From Hyphomicrobiales bacterium (lineage in GTDB: Bacteria; Pseudomonadota; Alphaproteobacteria; Rhizobiales; Rhizobiaceae), in assembly GCA_017305835.1 (NCBI GenBank), contig JAFKJY010000053.1, positions 1 through 64,000 of the forward strand: a stretch of DNA of 64,000 nucleotides, written 5' to 3'. Shown here piece by piece: positions 38,267-46,316 of this stretch (within the stretch, counting starts at the first letter, position 1; every line of letters begins with the position of its first letter). The notes beneath the pieces were generated by a model. That model worked only from the letters and a program-made list of their open reading frames with translations. It did no database searches and was not told where the DNA came from. The position numbers and the translations under genes are program-made.

Positions 38267-39507
38267 CGTATCCTCGGCGCTCCCGCCGGCCGCAGCATCA
38301 GCTCCGTCAGCGCCCAGACCAGCGCGTCGACGCGGTCGGGCGAGCGGCCGCCGGAGAGGCCGTCCGGTCCGAAATCGCACATCTCGTCCTCAAGCGCCGG
38401 CATGCGCGCCGCATGGCGCACCCTGCCCTGCTCGTAGAGCGCGGCCACAGGCTCGGCGCGCAGCCATTTGCCGCGCCGCGCCCTGACCGCCTTCACCGGC
38501 ACCAGCGGGTCCACCGTGCCGATGACGGTGGCGACCATGTCGCCGCCCTGGTTGATCTCGGCCACGATGCAGTCCGCCTCGTGGGCATGGTAGAGGCCGA
38601 CCGCGCGCGCCGCCCATTGCGACGGCCCGGCATTGCCGATCGTCCCGTCCGCCAGCACGATGCCGCAGCCATCGGCCGCGAGCCCGGCGACGACGATGCC
38701 GCAGGCGGCCGAATGTGCGCCGCCCGAGGCCGGCGGGTCGACCGCCACCACGATGCGCGTCAGCGCGCCGAAGTCCGGCGTCACCAGCAGCTCGAGGCCG
38801 GCGCGCTTCCACAGCGCGTCCTGCCGGTCCTCGATCAGCTCGCCGTCGAGCTCCTGACGCCCCAGCCGCGTGCCGCCGTAGCGCGCCTCAACCGCCGCCA
38901 GGAAGCCCGGCGCGAGGTTGGCCGCGTTGCTGCCGGTCGGCATCCGCGACACCTTCACCGAAGGGTCGTCCAGCAGCCGCCGCAGCAGCGGCACCGGCTT
39001 CGGCGTCGTCGTCAGGAGCTGCCGCGGCGCCGCGCCCAGCCGCAGCCCGAACTGCAACATGTCGAACACCTCCCCGGCGTTTTTCCATTTCGCCACCTCG
39101 TCGCACCAGGCGGCGTCGAACTGCGGCCCGCGCAGGCTGTCGGGGTCCTCCGACGAGAAGATCGTCGCTACCGCCCCGCTCGACCAGACGAGGCGTCGCC
39201 GGCTCGGCTCGAAGCGCGGCCGCTCGCCGCGCGCGATCCGGCTGATGCCGGACGGCCCGTCGATCATCACGTCGCGCACGTCGGCGAGCGTCTCGCCGAC
39301 CAGCGCGATGCGGCCGTAGCGTCCGGGTGCGTAAGGTGGGAAGCCGTGCACATGCGCGTTCACCCATTCCGCGCCCAGCCGCGTCTTGCCGGCGCCGCGG
39401 CCGCCCAGCACCAGCCAGGTCGCCGCCGCGTTGCCATGGGGATATTGCGGCCCGTGGGTCCTGAACCAGAACTCATCCGCCACCGGCGGCACCAGCCGCC
39501 CGGGCAT
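38245..39507 (-). CDS. GTA large terminase (g2)
   Basis: 420 residues. Walker A GGRGAGKT at 35-42, a Walker B-type segment DAAWCDEVAKW, and the RNase H-like nuclease domain starting at IVVAVDPPASGG with a C-terminal RVDALVWALTELM. This is the ATPase/nuclease that packages about head-full lengths of host DNA in GTAs. AGGGGA 5 bp upstream supports the ATG at 39507, which overlaps g1 by 35 bp; the frame itself extends to 39639. The last six residues are encoded by a repeat. Confidence 0.95.
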   Translation of the reverse strand: MPGRLVPPVADEFWFRTHGPQYPHGNAAATWLVLGGRGAGKTRLGAEWVNAHVHGFPPYAPGRYGRIALVGETLADVRDVMIDGPSGISRIARGERPRFEPSRRRLVWSSGAVATIFSSEDPDSLRGPQFDAAWCDEVAKWKNAGEVFDMLQFGLRLGAAPRQLLTTTPKPVPLLRRLLDDPSVKVSRMPTGSNAANLAPGFLAAVEARYGGTRLGRQELDGELIEDRQDALWKRAGLELLVTPDFGALTRIVVAVDPPASGGAHSAACGIVVAGLAADGCGIVLADGTIGNAGPSQWAARAVGLYHAHEADCIVAEINQGGDMVATVIGTVDPLVPVKAVRARRGKWLRAEPVAALYEQGRVRHAARMPALEDEMCDFGPDGLSGGRSPDRVDALVWALTELMLRPAGAPRIRAVGSRQ

Positions 39508-39958
39508 CGCGATCCCCTGCGAGCTCAGCCGCGAATTCGTGGGCGAGCTCGACGATGCGGGCGTCGATCCTCCTGAGGATTTCGGCAATCTCGGCATCCG
39601 TCTTTTGTTGTTCTTCCTGCCTGGCCTGCCGGCCTTCATTGATCTCGGCGAGCTTCTCCAGCAGCCGCATGCGCGCCGTCAGCCCCTCGATCCGGGCCTT
39701 GTCGCGTCCGTCGCCCGGCGCCTCCAGTTCCGCCGTCTCGCGCACCAGATTGTCCATCAGCCGCGCGATGCGGGCGTCGAGGTCCGCGGCCGGGCCGGGC
39801 CTGCGCGCATCCCAGCCCTCGGCCGCCGCACGCGCGGCGATGCCGCGTACCGACAGGCCGGATGCGGCGGCCAGGCGCTCCGTGCTCGGCTCGCCGCCTT
39901 CGGCGAGCGCGCGCAGCGCGACCCACTTCGTCGCCGTCCGCAGCCCCGCACCGGCCAT
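39473..39958 (-). CDS. GTA small terminase (g1)
   Basis: 161 residues. The N-terminal part has a helix-turn-helix-like region (TERLAAASGLSVRGIAARAAAEGW), followed by a long charged helix (MRLLEKLAEINEGRQARQEEQQKTDAEIAEILRR would form a coiled coil at about 85-120; shown here only as its position and character) and a Gly/Ala-rich tail. This layout fits the small terminase at the start of GTA clusters. A strong AAGGAGAGGG site precedes the ATG. It is the first structural gene downstream of the promoter at 40103-40131. Confidence 0.82.
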   Translation of the reverse strand: MAGAGLRTATKWVALRALAEGGEPSTERLAAASGLSVRGIAARAAAEGWDARRPGPAADLDARIARLMDNLVRETAELEAPGDGRDKARIEGLTARMRLLEKLAEINEGRQARQEEQQKTDAEIAEILRRIDARIVELAHEFAAELAGDRDARAAGAAGGG

Positions 39959-39985
39959 TGCCCTCTCCTTGCATCATGCAGATGC

Positions 39986-40016
39986 GAAAAAGGCCACGGC
40001 TGATCTGCGCGCGGCC
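39986..40016 (-). terminator. Terminator-like hairpin in the GTA leader
   Basis: On the minus strand, arms GGCCGCG and CGTGGCC (one G-T pair) around an 11-base loop are followed directly by TTTTT, about 25 bp before the g1 ribosome-binding site. A hairpin-plus-U-tract inside a leader could act as an attenuator; the stem is short, so this is tentative. Confidence 0.4.
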
Positions 40017-40102
40017 CTTCCACCCGACCGGTCCCGCGGCCGGCACTCCTTTTTCAGGAGCCGCCTGCGCCGCGCCGGCCGCAATTCTTCGACGATGACA
40101 AA

Positions 40103-40131
40103 ACCCTACAGGATCACCGTCACGGTGTCAA
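40103..40131 (-). promoter_or_regulatory. Candidate GTA promoter with internal palindromic operator
   Basis: On the minus strand TTGACA (40131-40126), a 17-bp spacer and TAGGGT (40108-40103) make a near-consensus housekeeping promoter pointing at g1, about 140 bp upstream of its start. The spacer contains the perfect palindrome CACCGT-C-ACGGTG (40115-40127), overlapping the -35 end, a classic repressor position. The 39959-40318 gap holds no other gene; a smaller CTCCT/AGGAG hairpin lies near 40048-40062. Confidence 0.6.
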
Positions 40132-40318
40132 GAATAAATTCCTATCCCGGCGCAAAATTCGCGCGCTTACCATTCACGCCCATTTTCCTTGTCGCCGTCG
40201 CCCCATTCGTGGAATGATTATCAGGGGGTCGAGGGCGCGCGCCCAACAATTGCCCCAAGCCGATCCAATCTTCCGCTGGCCCCGCTTCTTCCGCTGGCCG
40301 TGTCCGGACCGAGTGCGC

Positions 40319-42463
40319 ATGGAAAACCCGTTCGAGCCCAAGAAGTCGAAGTCGCCGCGCGCCACCTGGATGCTCGACCTCGACGCGTGGATCGATTCGA
40401 CGCTCTACGATGCGGGCTTCCGCTTCGCCGAGTTCTGGGAGCGGCTCACCGTCTTCTTCCGCAGGTTCCAGTTCGACGGCTGGCGCCGGGCCGTCTTCGA
40501 GCTGCTCTCGGAAGGCTTCACGCTCGGCACCGCCGGCGCCATCCTGATGTTCGCGCTGGCCATCCCCGCTTTCGAGGAGACCAAGGGCGACTGGCGCAGC
40601 CAGGGCGAGTTCGCCGTTACCTTCCTCGACCGCTACGGCAACGAGATCGGCCAGCGTGGCATCATCCAGCGCGATTCGGTGCCCATCGACGAGCTGCCGC
40701 CGCATGTCGTCAACGCGGTGCTGGCCACCGAGGACCGCCGCTTCTACGAGCATTTCGGCATCGACTTCATCGGGCTGGCCCGAGCGCTCAGCCAGAACGT
40801 GCGCGCCAACGGCGTCATGCAGGGCGGCTCGACGCTGACCCAGCAGCTCGCCAAGAACCTGTTCCTGTCGAACGAGCGCACCGTCGAGCGCAAGATCAAG
40901 GAGGCCTATCTCTCGCTGTGGCTGGAGATGAACCTGACCAAGAAGGAGATCCTCCAGCTCTATCTCGACCGCGCCTATATGGGCGGCGGCACGTTCGGCA
41001 TCGCGGCCGCAGCGCAGTTCTATTTCGGCAAGTCCATCAAGGACGTCTCGGTCGCCGAGGCGGCGATGCTGGCCGGCCTGTTCAAGGCGCCGACCCGCTA
41101 CGCGCCGCACGTCAACCTGCCCGCCGCGCGCGAGCGCGCCAACACCGTGCTCAGCGCCATGGTCGAGGCCGGCTACATGACCGAGGGCCAGGTGCTGTCG
41201 GCCCGCATCCGGCCGGCCACGCCCGTCGACCGCGATTCGATCGACAGCCCCGACTATTTCCTCGACTGGGCCTTCGACGAGGCCAAGCGCGTCGGCCAGC
41301 AGCACGGCCTGCGCAAGTTCGTCGCCCGCACGACCATCGACATGGGCATCCAGAAGGCGGCCGAGGAATCGCTCGAATACCACCTGCGCCAGTACGGCAA
41401 GCAGTACGGCGTGACCGAGGGCGCGATCGTCGTGCTCGACAACAACGGCGCGGTGCGCGCCATGGTCGGCGGCCGCGACTACGGCTCCAGCCAGTTCAAC
41501 CGCGCCACCAAGGCGCTGCGCCAGACCGGCTCGTCCTTCAAGACCTATGTCTACACCGCCGCCATGGAGGCCGGGCTGACGCCCGAATCGGTCGTCTCCG
41601 ACGGGCCGGTCGTCTGGGGCGGCTGGGCGCCGAAAAACTACGGCCGCAGCTATTCCGGCCGCGTCACGCTGGCCGAGGCGCTGGCCAAGTCGATCAACAC
41701 CGTGCCGGTGCGGCTGGTGAAGGACTTCCTGTCGACCCAGAAGGTCGCCGACCTCGCCCGCGCGATGGGCGTCGAATCGGAGATCTCGCTGCACAAGACC
41801 ATGGCGCTCGGCATTTCCGGCATGACCGTGCTCGACCAGGCGACGGGCTACAACACGCTCGCCGACGGCGGCTTTGCCGGCAACCGGCACGGCATCCAGC
41901 AGCTCGCCAATTTCTCCGGCGACGTGCTCTACGATTTCGAGCGCGACGAACCGGCGCCGCATCGCGTCGTCACCGAGAAGGCCGTGGCCGAGATGAACAC
42001 CATGCTGTCGCACGTGCCGGAGTGGGGCACGGGCCGGCGCGCCGCCCTCCCCGGCCTCAAGTCGGCCGGCAAGACCGGCACCACGCAGGCCTATCGCGAC
42101 GCCTGGTATGTCGGCTTCACAGGCAACTACACGGCCGCCGTCTGGCTCGGCAACGACGACTTCACGCCGACCCGCAACATGACCGGCGGCTCGCTGCCGG
42201 CGATGGTGTGGCAGCGCGTCATGGCCTATGCGCACCAGAACATCGAGCTGAAGCCGATCCCGGGCATCGACAACCCGCTGCCCGACGCGAAGGCGATCGC
42301 CGCCGCGGCCAAGGCCGCCAAGGGGGCGAAGGACGCGACCGCCGAGCGGCCGCCCGCGCTCACCACGGCCATGACCAAGTTCCTCAAGGACATGTCGCAG
42401 GTCTTCCGCAAGACCCCGCCGATGGAAGTGCCGCAGCACTCCGAGAAGCTGTCGTCGCTTTGA
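40319..42463 (+). CDS. Class A penicillin-binding protein (PBP1a-type)
   Basis: 714 residues. A single membrane anchor (about 66-85) precedes a glycosyltransferase domain with catalytic Glu138 (TEDRRFYEHFGID) and QGGSTLTQQLAKN at 168-180, and a transpeptidase domain with Ser405 in the SSFK motif and KTG at 585-587. It polymerises and cross-links peptidoglycan in the periplasm. The start at 40319 (MENPFEPKK) is chosen; the longer frame from 40214 has a Trp/Arg-rich unlikely N-terminus. The C-terminal tail is Ala/Lys-rich. It is divergent from the GTA cluster. Confidence 0.93.
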   Translation: MENPFEPKKSKSPRATWMLDLDAWIDSTLYDAGFRFAEFWERLTVFFRRFQFDGWRRAVFELLSEGFTLGTAGAILMFALAIPAFEETKGDWRSQGEFAVTFLDRYGNEIGQRGIIQRDSVPIDELPPHVVNAVLATEDRRFYEHFGIDFIGLARALSQNVRANGVMQGGSTLTQQLAKNLFLSNERTVERKIKEAYLSLWLEMNLTKKEILQLYLDRAYMGGGTFGIAAAAQFYFGKSIKDVSVAEAAMLAGLFKAPTRYAPHVNLPAARERANTVLSAMVEAGYMTEGQVLSARIRPATPVDRDSIDSPDYFLDWAFDEAKRVGQQHGLRKFVARTTIDMGIQKAAEESLEYHLRQYGKQYGVTEGAIVVLDNNGAVRAMVGGRDYGSSQFNRATKALRQTGSSFKTYVYTAAMEAGLTPESVVSDGPVVWGGWAPKNYGRSYSGRVTLAEALAKSINTVPVRLVKDFLSTQKVADLARAMGVESEISLHKTMALGISGMTVLDQATGYNTLADGGFAGNRHGIQQLANFSGDVLYDFERDEPAPHRVVTEKAVAEMNTMLSHVPEWGTGRRAALPGLKSAGKTGTTQAYRDAWYVGFTGNYTAAVWLGNDDFTPTRNMTGGSLPAMVWQRVMAYAHQNIELKPIPGIDNPLPDAKAIAAAAKAAKGAKDATAERPPALTTAMTKFLKDMSQVFRKTPPMEVPQHSEKLSSL

Positions 42464-42581
42464 GGCAGGCCTTGCCCGCCGCGTGCCGCCGGCCGGCGGC
42501 CCCGTCCAGCCGGCGGGGGCTCGTCTTGTGCCCCGCGCGGCAGCGGGCTAGACGTTCGGACCCGTTTGTTTCAGCTCGCCC

Positions 42582-43166
42582 ATGTTCCGAACGCTTTTCC
42601 TGACAGTGCTGGTGCTGGTCATCGCCATCGGCGGCGGCGCGGGAAGCGTATGGCTGGCGCTCAACGCGAGCGAGGGCATCGGCGCGGTGGCGATCGGCGG
42701 CTGGACCGCCTATCCCGACGTCGGCACCCGCAACGCCGACACCTATTCCAAGGCCCGCTTCGCGCGCGAGGGCGGGCTGGCGCTCGGCCGCGCCGAGGGC
42801 ATCGCCTTCGCCGCGCAGCGTGATTCCGGCGGCGCGGCGCTCAGGCGCGAATGCACCTACACGATCGAGGGCGCCCTGCCCTCGGCCCGCTTCTGGACGA
42901 TCTACGCCGCCGACGAGCAGCGCATCGTGCTGCCGCCGCCCACCCGCCGCGTGCCGGCGCTGCATTCGCTGGAGATGCTGCGTACGGTCGACGGCGCCAT
43001 CAAGATCACCATCAGCAGCCATCCGGCGCCGGGCAACTGGCTGGGCGTCACCGGCAAGGGGCCGATGCAGCTCGTGCTCACCCTCTACGACACGCCCTCG
43101 GCGACGGCCGCGCGCGTGCTGGAGATCGAGCTGCCGCAGGTGCTGAGGACGGGCTGCGATGAATAG
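42582..43166 (+). CDS. DUF1214 membrane-anchored protein
   Basis: 194 residues with one N-terminal transmembrane helix (about 4-27) and a periplasmic DUF1214 domain (NADTYSKARFAREGGLALG, CTYTIEGALPSARFWTIYA). DUF1214 proteins frequently occur beside DUF1254 proteins, as here, where the two overlap by 8 bp. The molecular function is not known. A 118-bp GC-rich gap separates it from the PBP gene. Confidence 0.85.
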   Translation: MFRTLFLTVLVLVIAIGGGAGSVWLALNASEGIGAVAIGGWTAYPDVGTRNADTYSKARFAREGGLALGRAEGIAFAAQRDSGGAALRRECTYTIEGALPSARFWTIYAADEQRIVLPPPTRRVPALHSLEMLRTVDGAIKITISSHPAPGNWLGVTGKGPMQLVLTLYDTPSATAARVLEIELPQVLRTGCDE

Positions 43167-43701
43167 GCTCGTCTACGCCCTGCTGGTCGGGCTGGTCGGC
43201 GCCGGCATCGTCCACATCTCGGTCCTGTTCCTGCTGCCGCACTTCACCGAGCGGGACGCCTGGTCGCAACTCTCGCAGGTCTCAGACTTCTACACGCCCA
43301 CCAGCATCACCGGCACGACCGCGACCACGCCGCTGATCCGCTCGGTCGACCCGCTGTTCTCGGCCGTCGCCTGCCGCTTCGACCTCGACGACGGCGTCGT
43401 CCACGTGCAGGCGCCGGGGCGCGTGCCGTTCTGGTCGATGTCGGTCTACGACCGCAACGGCCAGAACATCTTCAGCTTCAACGACCGGACCTCGGCCGAC
43501 GGCAAGGTCAATTTCGTGGTGCTGACGCCGGCGCAGACGATCGAGGTGCGCAAGCAGCTCCCCGAGGAGTTCATCAACTCGGTCTTCGTGGAGTCCGACA
43601 TCGACCAGGGGATCGTCGTGGTGCGCGCCTTCGTGCCGGACCGCACATGGCGGACGGCCATCGACGACTTCCTGTCCGGCGTCTCCTGCGCGCTGCGCTA
43701 A
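43159..43701 (+). CDS. DUF1254 membrane-anchored protein
   Basis: 180 residues with an N-terminal transmembrane helix (about 4-25) and a DUF1254 domain (DPLFSAVACRFDLDDG, PFWSMSVYDRNGQNIFSFNDR). It starts inside the end of the DUF1214 gene (8-bp overlap), so the two are coupled and probably act together in the envelope. Function unknown. Confidence 0.85.
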   Translation: MNRLVYALLVGLVGAGIVHISVLFLLPHFTERDAWSQLSQVSDFYTPTSITGTTATTPLIRSVDPLFSAVACRFDLDDGVVHVQAPGRVPFWSMSVYDRNGQNIFSFNDRTSADGKVNFVVLTPAQTIEVRKQLPEEFINSVFVESDIDQGIVVVRAFVPDRTWRTAIDDFLSGVSCALR

Positions 43702-43874
43702 TTCGCCTTGGGCGGGCGGTGACGCGACGATGCCGGGCTCGCCGACCCGCCGTCACGCGGCTTCTCGTAGCGAACGCCCGGAAAGATGACGATCGCGGCC
43801 GGCTTGTCCGGCCGCGGCGCAGCCGCCGCCGTCGCCTGCCGGCGACGGGATTCCAGTGGGATGATCTCCGCCAT
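43698..43874 (-). CDS. Small conserved hypothetical protein
   Basis: 58 residues starting MAEIIPLESRRRQATAA with a central AAIVIFPGVRYEK strand. I recognise this as a type of short protein common in rhizobia, without known function. The start at 43874 is preferred over 43934 for that N-terminus. It is convergent with the DUF1254 gene (4-bp overlap of ends) and divergent from the DUF2336 gene across a 174-bp gap holding a CtrA-like box. Confidence 0.65.
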   Translation of the reverse strand: MAEIIPLESRRRQATAAAAPRPDKPAAIVIFPGVRYEKPRDGGSASPASSRHRPPKAN

Positions 43875-43955
43875 GACCTCGCGCTCTCCTCGGAGCTCGA
43901 CGCAACCAACGCATCCAACGCGAAATCGAACCACACCGATAAGCGCAGCTTAGAG

Positions 43956-43970
43956 TTAACAGCTCACTAA
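43956..43970. promoter_or_regulatory. CtrA-box-like TTAA-N7-CTAA
   Basis: TTAA, seven bases, then CTAA: one mismatch from the TTAA-N7-TTAA binding site of the cell-cycle regulator CtrA. It lies 82 bp upstream of the small minus-strand gene and 79 bp upstream of the DUF2336 gene. A single short match is weak evidence. Confidence 0.35.
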
Positions 43971-44048
43971 CACATTCGGTGCATATTTAGCGGAGCGTCG
44001 CGCTCCATCCTGGTTCGCGCCGCGTGTGCCAAGTCGCGGGTCTGTTGC

Positions 44049-45047
44049 GTGCGTCCAGATTTCCCAGTCCATGCCGCCGGGGAGGATAGCCTCTCCAAGT
44101 CCGACCGTCTGTTCCGGTCTGCCGTCACGGCCTATTGCTCGCTGACCCGGCCGACGGGCCGCGATGCCGCGCAGCTCGACGATCTGGCGCTGCCGCTGCT
44201 TCCCCTCGTCAACGAGGAGAGCAAGCGCTTCGCGGCGGCCGCGCTGTCGGAGACCTTCCCTGCCCCGCCGACGCTGCTGCGCCGGCTCGCCGATTGTCCG
44301 GTGGCGATCTCGGCGCCGCTGCTGCTGCGCTCGCGCGCGCTCGCCGACATCGACCTGATCGGCCTGATCGGCCGCAACGGCATCAGCCATGCGCGCGCCA
44401 TCGCGCGGCGGCCGAGCCTCAACGGCAACATCGCGGCCCTCATCAACGCGCTCGGCATCGCCCCGCTCGGCGACGCGCCCGGCGCTCCGGCCGAATCCGT
44501 CCCCGCCCCGAAGGCCGCCGAGCGCAAGCCCGCCGGCGTCGCCGCCGAGGAGACGCGCGAGCAGTTGCGCGCGATGATGGAGCCGGCCCAGCCCGCAGCG
44601 CGTGCCGTGCGGCCCGACGGGCCGATCGACTGGGTGGCGGCGCATGCCGCCTATGCGCGCATGGTGGCGACCGGCATGACCGGCGTGGCCGCGCTGTTCC
44701 ACACGGCGGTGGCCGACGCCTTCGACATGGGTTTCGAGGGTGCGCGGCGCATGATCGAGGACGAGGAAGGGGCCGGCCTCGCGACCGCCCTCAAGGCGGC
44801 CGGGCTGAGCGCGGCGGAAGCCTTCCTCGTTGCCGCTCTCGCCTTCCCGCCGCGCATCGGCACGACCGCGGCGATCCGCGACTTCGTCGACCGCTACCGC
44901 GCGCTCGACGTCGACGACGCCCGTCGGCAGGTCTCGGCATGGCGGGACAAGGCGCCGCGCAGCGTCGTGGTGCAGGACCAGCCCGCGGCCGCCGCAAATT
45001 CCGACGACAAGCCGGCGCCGGCGCGCAGGTCGCTCAAGGCGTCCTGA
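44049..45047 (+). CDS. DUF2336 protein
   Basis: 332 residues of DUF2336, an alpha-helical, HEAT-like repeat protein found in alphaproteobacteria. Helical repeats are visible (LPLVNEESKRFAAAALSE, APLLLRSRALADIDLIGLI), with an Ala/Pro-rich linker around 140-160 and a charged C-terminus. The start codon is GTG. It overlaps the convergent DUF1491 gene by 14 bp. Molecular role unknown; a possible CtrA site upstream hints at cell-cycle control. Confidence 0.8.
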   Translation: MRPDFPVHAAGEDSLSKSDRLFRSAVTAYCSLTRPTGRDAAQLDDLALPLLPLVNEESKRFAAAALSETFPAPPTLLRRLADCPVAISAPLLLRSRALADIDLIGLIGRNGISHARAIARRPSLNGNIAALINALGIAPLGDAPGAPAESVPAPKAAERKPAGVAAEETREQLRAMMEPAQPAARAVRPDGPIDWVAAHAAYARMVATGMTGVAALFHTAVADAFDMGFEGARRMIEDEEGAGLATALKAAGLSAAEAFLVAALAFPPRIGTTAAIRDFVDRYRALDVDDARRQVSAWRDKAPRSVVVQDQPAAAANSDDKPAPARRSLKAS

Positions 45048-45381
45048 GCGGAACCAGCTCGGCGAGCAGCGCCTCGCCGACCTCGACCTCGACCAGCCAC
45101 AGATCCGGGTCGAAGCGGGCCTCGCGTGCGATCCGGGCGCTTATCGCTTCCGCATCCGTGCCGCTCGCCAGCTCCGTGAACAGCCGGTCGGACGGCCGCG
45201 CCTCGTCGTAGCTCGTCTGCGGCGCCGGGCCGAACAGCCGCAATTCGCCGAGCCGCGAGCGCGCGACGACGAAGACGGCCCCCGCCTCGGCCGCGCCCCT
45301 GCGCTCGACGGCGGCAAAGCCGCCTGCGCCGAAGGCCCTGCGCACCAGCGCCGAGACCCAGAGTTCGGATGTCACCCTCAT
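45034..45381 (-). CDS. DUF1491 protein
   Basis: 115 residues matching DUF1491: MRVTSELWVSALVRRAFGAGGFAAVERRG, with AGAVFVVARSR and DPDLWLVEVE. A small soluble protein of unknown function, widely conserved in Hyphomicrobiales. It lies 71 bp downstream of the peptidoglycan-binding gene on the same strand and could be cotranscribed with it and the DivJ-like kinase. Confidence 0.82.
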   Translation of the reverse strand: MRVTSELWVSALVRRAFGAGGFAAVERRGAAEAGAVFVVARSRLGELRLFGPAPQTSYDEARPSDRLFTELASGTDAEAISARIAREARFDPDLWLVEVEVGEALLAELVPLRTP

Positions 45382-45452
45382 GCCGGCGCTCCCCGCGCGG
45401 ATTCGCGGCGGCAGCAGACAGGCATTTCAACTTCGCCGCAAGGCGGCGGCGC

Positions 45453-46316
45453 TCATTCGGTCAGGCCGATCTCGCGCATCTTGGCGTAGACGGCCGCGTC
45501 CGGCTCGCCGGTCACCTTCAGCCCGAACAGCGACTGGAATTCCTTGATCGCGCCGCGGGTGCGCGCGCCGACGACGCCGTCGAGCTCGATCCCGTCATTG
45601 CCGAACGCCTTGAGCCCGGCCTGGATGCGCACGATCGTCGGGTCGGGCTCCTTGTAGCCCGCCTGCACCACCTTGCCGTCGCCGGTCGGCCGCGGCTGCG
45701 GCACCGGCACGTTGGAAGGGATCGTCACCGCCACCTTCTCGACCACCGGCTTCGCGGCCTCCGCCGCGGGTGCTGTCTCCGCCGCCTGCGCCCCGATGCC
45801 GAGCTGGCGCAGCAGCGCCTCGTCGACATGGCCGTTCGGCGTCATGCCGACCAGCCGCTGGTAGTGCTCTACCGCTCCCGAGGTCTGCGGTCCGGCCAGC
45901 CCGTCGACCTCGCCCTCGTAGAGCTCGAGCTTCTTCAGAATCTGCTGGACGAGCGCCACCTGCGGATCGCCGGCCGGCAGCGACGACGTCGTCTCGGGTC
46001 CGGTCTGCGCGGCCGGCTGCTGCGCGGCCGGACGCGTATCGGTGCGCGCGGCGGCGGGACGAGGCTGCGGCTTCGGAGCAGCCGCAGGCGACTCGTGCTG
46101 GATCAGCGCGCGCGTCGTGAAGAAGGCGCTGGTGTGCTGGTAGGGCTGATACCACAGCGCGTTGGCCGAGACGAAGGCCGTCGCCACGAGGAAGGCCGTG
46201 GTGCCGCCGACGAGCGCCGGCCGCGCCAGGATCGCGCCGCCGGTCAGCACGAGGCCTTCGCGCAGCAGCTCGCCCAGGCTCGACGGCTCTTCAAGCCGAC
46301 TTGCGGATTTTCTCAT
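45453..46316 (-). CDS. Membrane-anchored peptidoglycan-binding protein
   Basis: 287 residues: a transmembrane helix at about 35-53, a Pro/Ala-rich periplasmic linker (about 75-110), and two PG_binding_1 domains (about 117-170, LVQQILKKLELYEGEVDG, and 220-285, IRIQAGLKAFGNDGIELDG). It probably tethers the inner membrane to the cell wall. It overlaps the 3' end of the upstream histidine kinase gene by 26 bp, suggesting tight coupling between the two. Confidence 0.82.
   Translation of the reverse strand: MRKSASRLEEPSSLGELLREGLVLTGGAILARPALVGGTTAFLVATAFVSANALWYQPYQHTSAFFTTRALIQHESPAAAPKPQPRPAAARTDTRPAAQQPAAQTGPETTSSLPAGDPQVALVQQILKKLELYEGEVDGLAGPQTSGAVEHYQRLVGMTPNGHVDEALLRQLGIGAQAAETAPAAEAAKPVVEKVAVTIPSNVPVPQPRPTGDGKVVQAGYKEPDPTIVRIQAGLKAFGNDGIELDGVVGARTRGAIKEFQSLFGLKVTGEPDAAVYAKMREIGLTE

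Noticed and set aside
25470..39958. A conventional prophage
   Set aside because: No integrase, excisionase, repressor, replication or lysis gene set and no attachment repeats; the order is that of GTA g1-g15.
40142..42439. A 765-codon minus-strand open frame over the penicillin-binding protein
   Set aside because: Shadow; the plus-strand frame carries all catalytic motifs.
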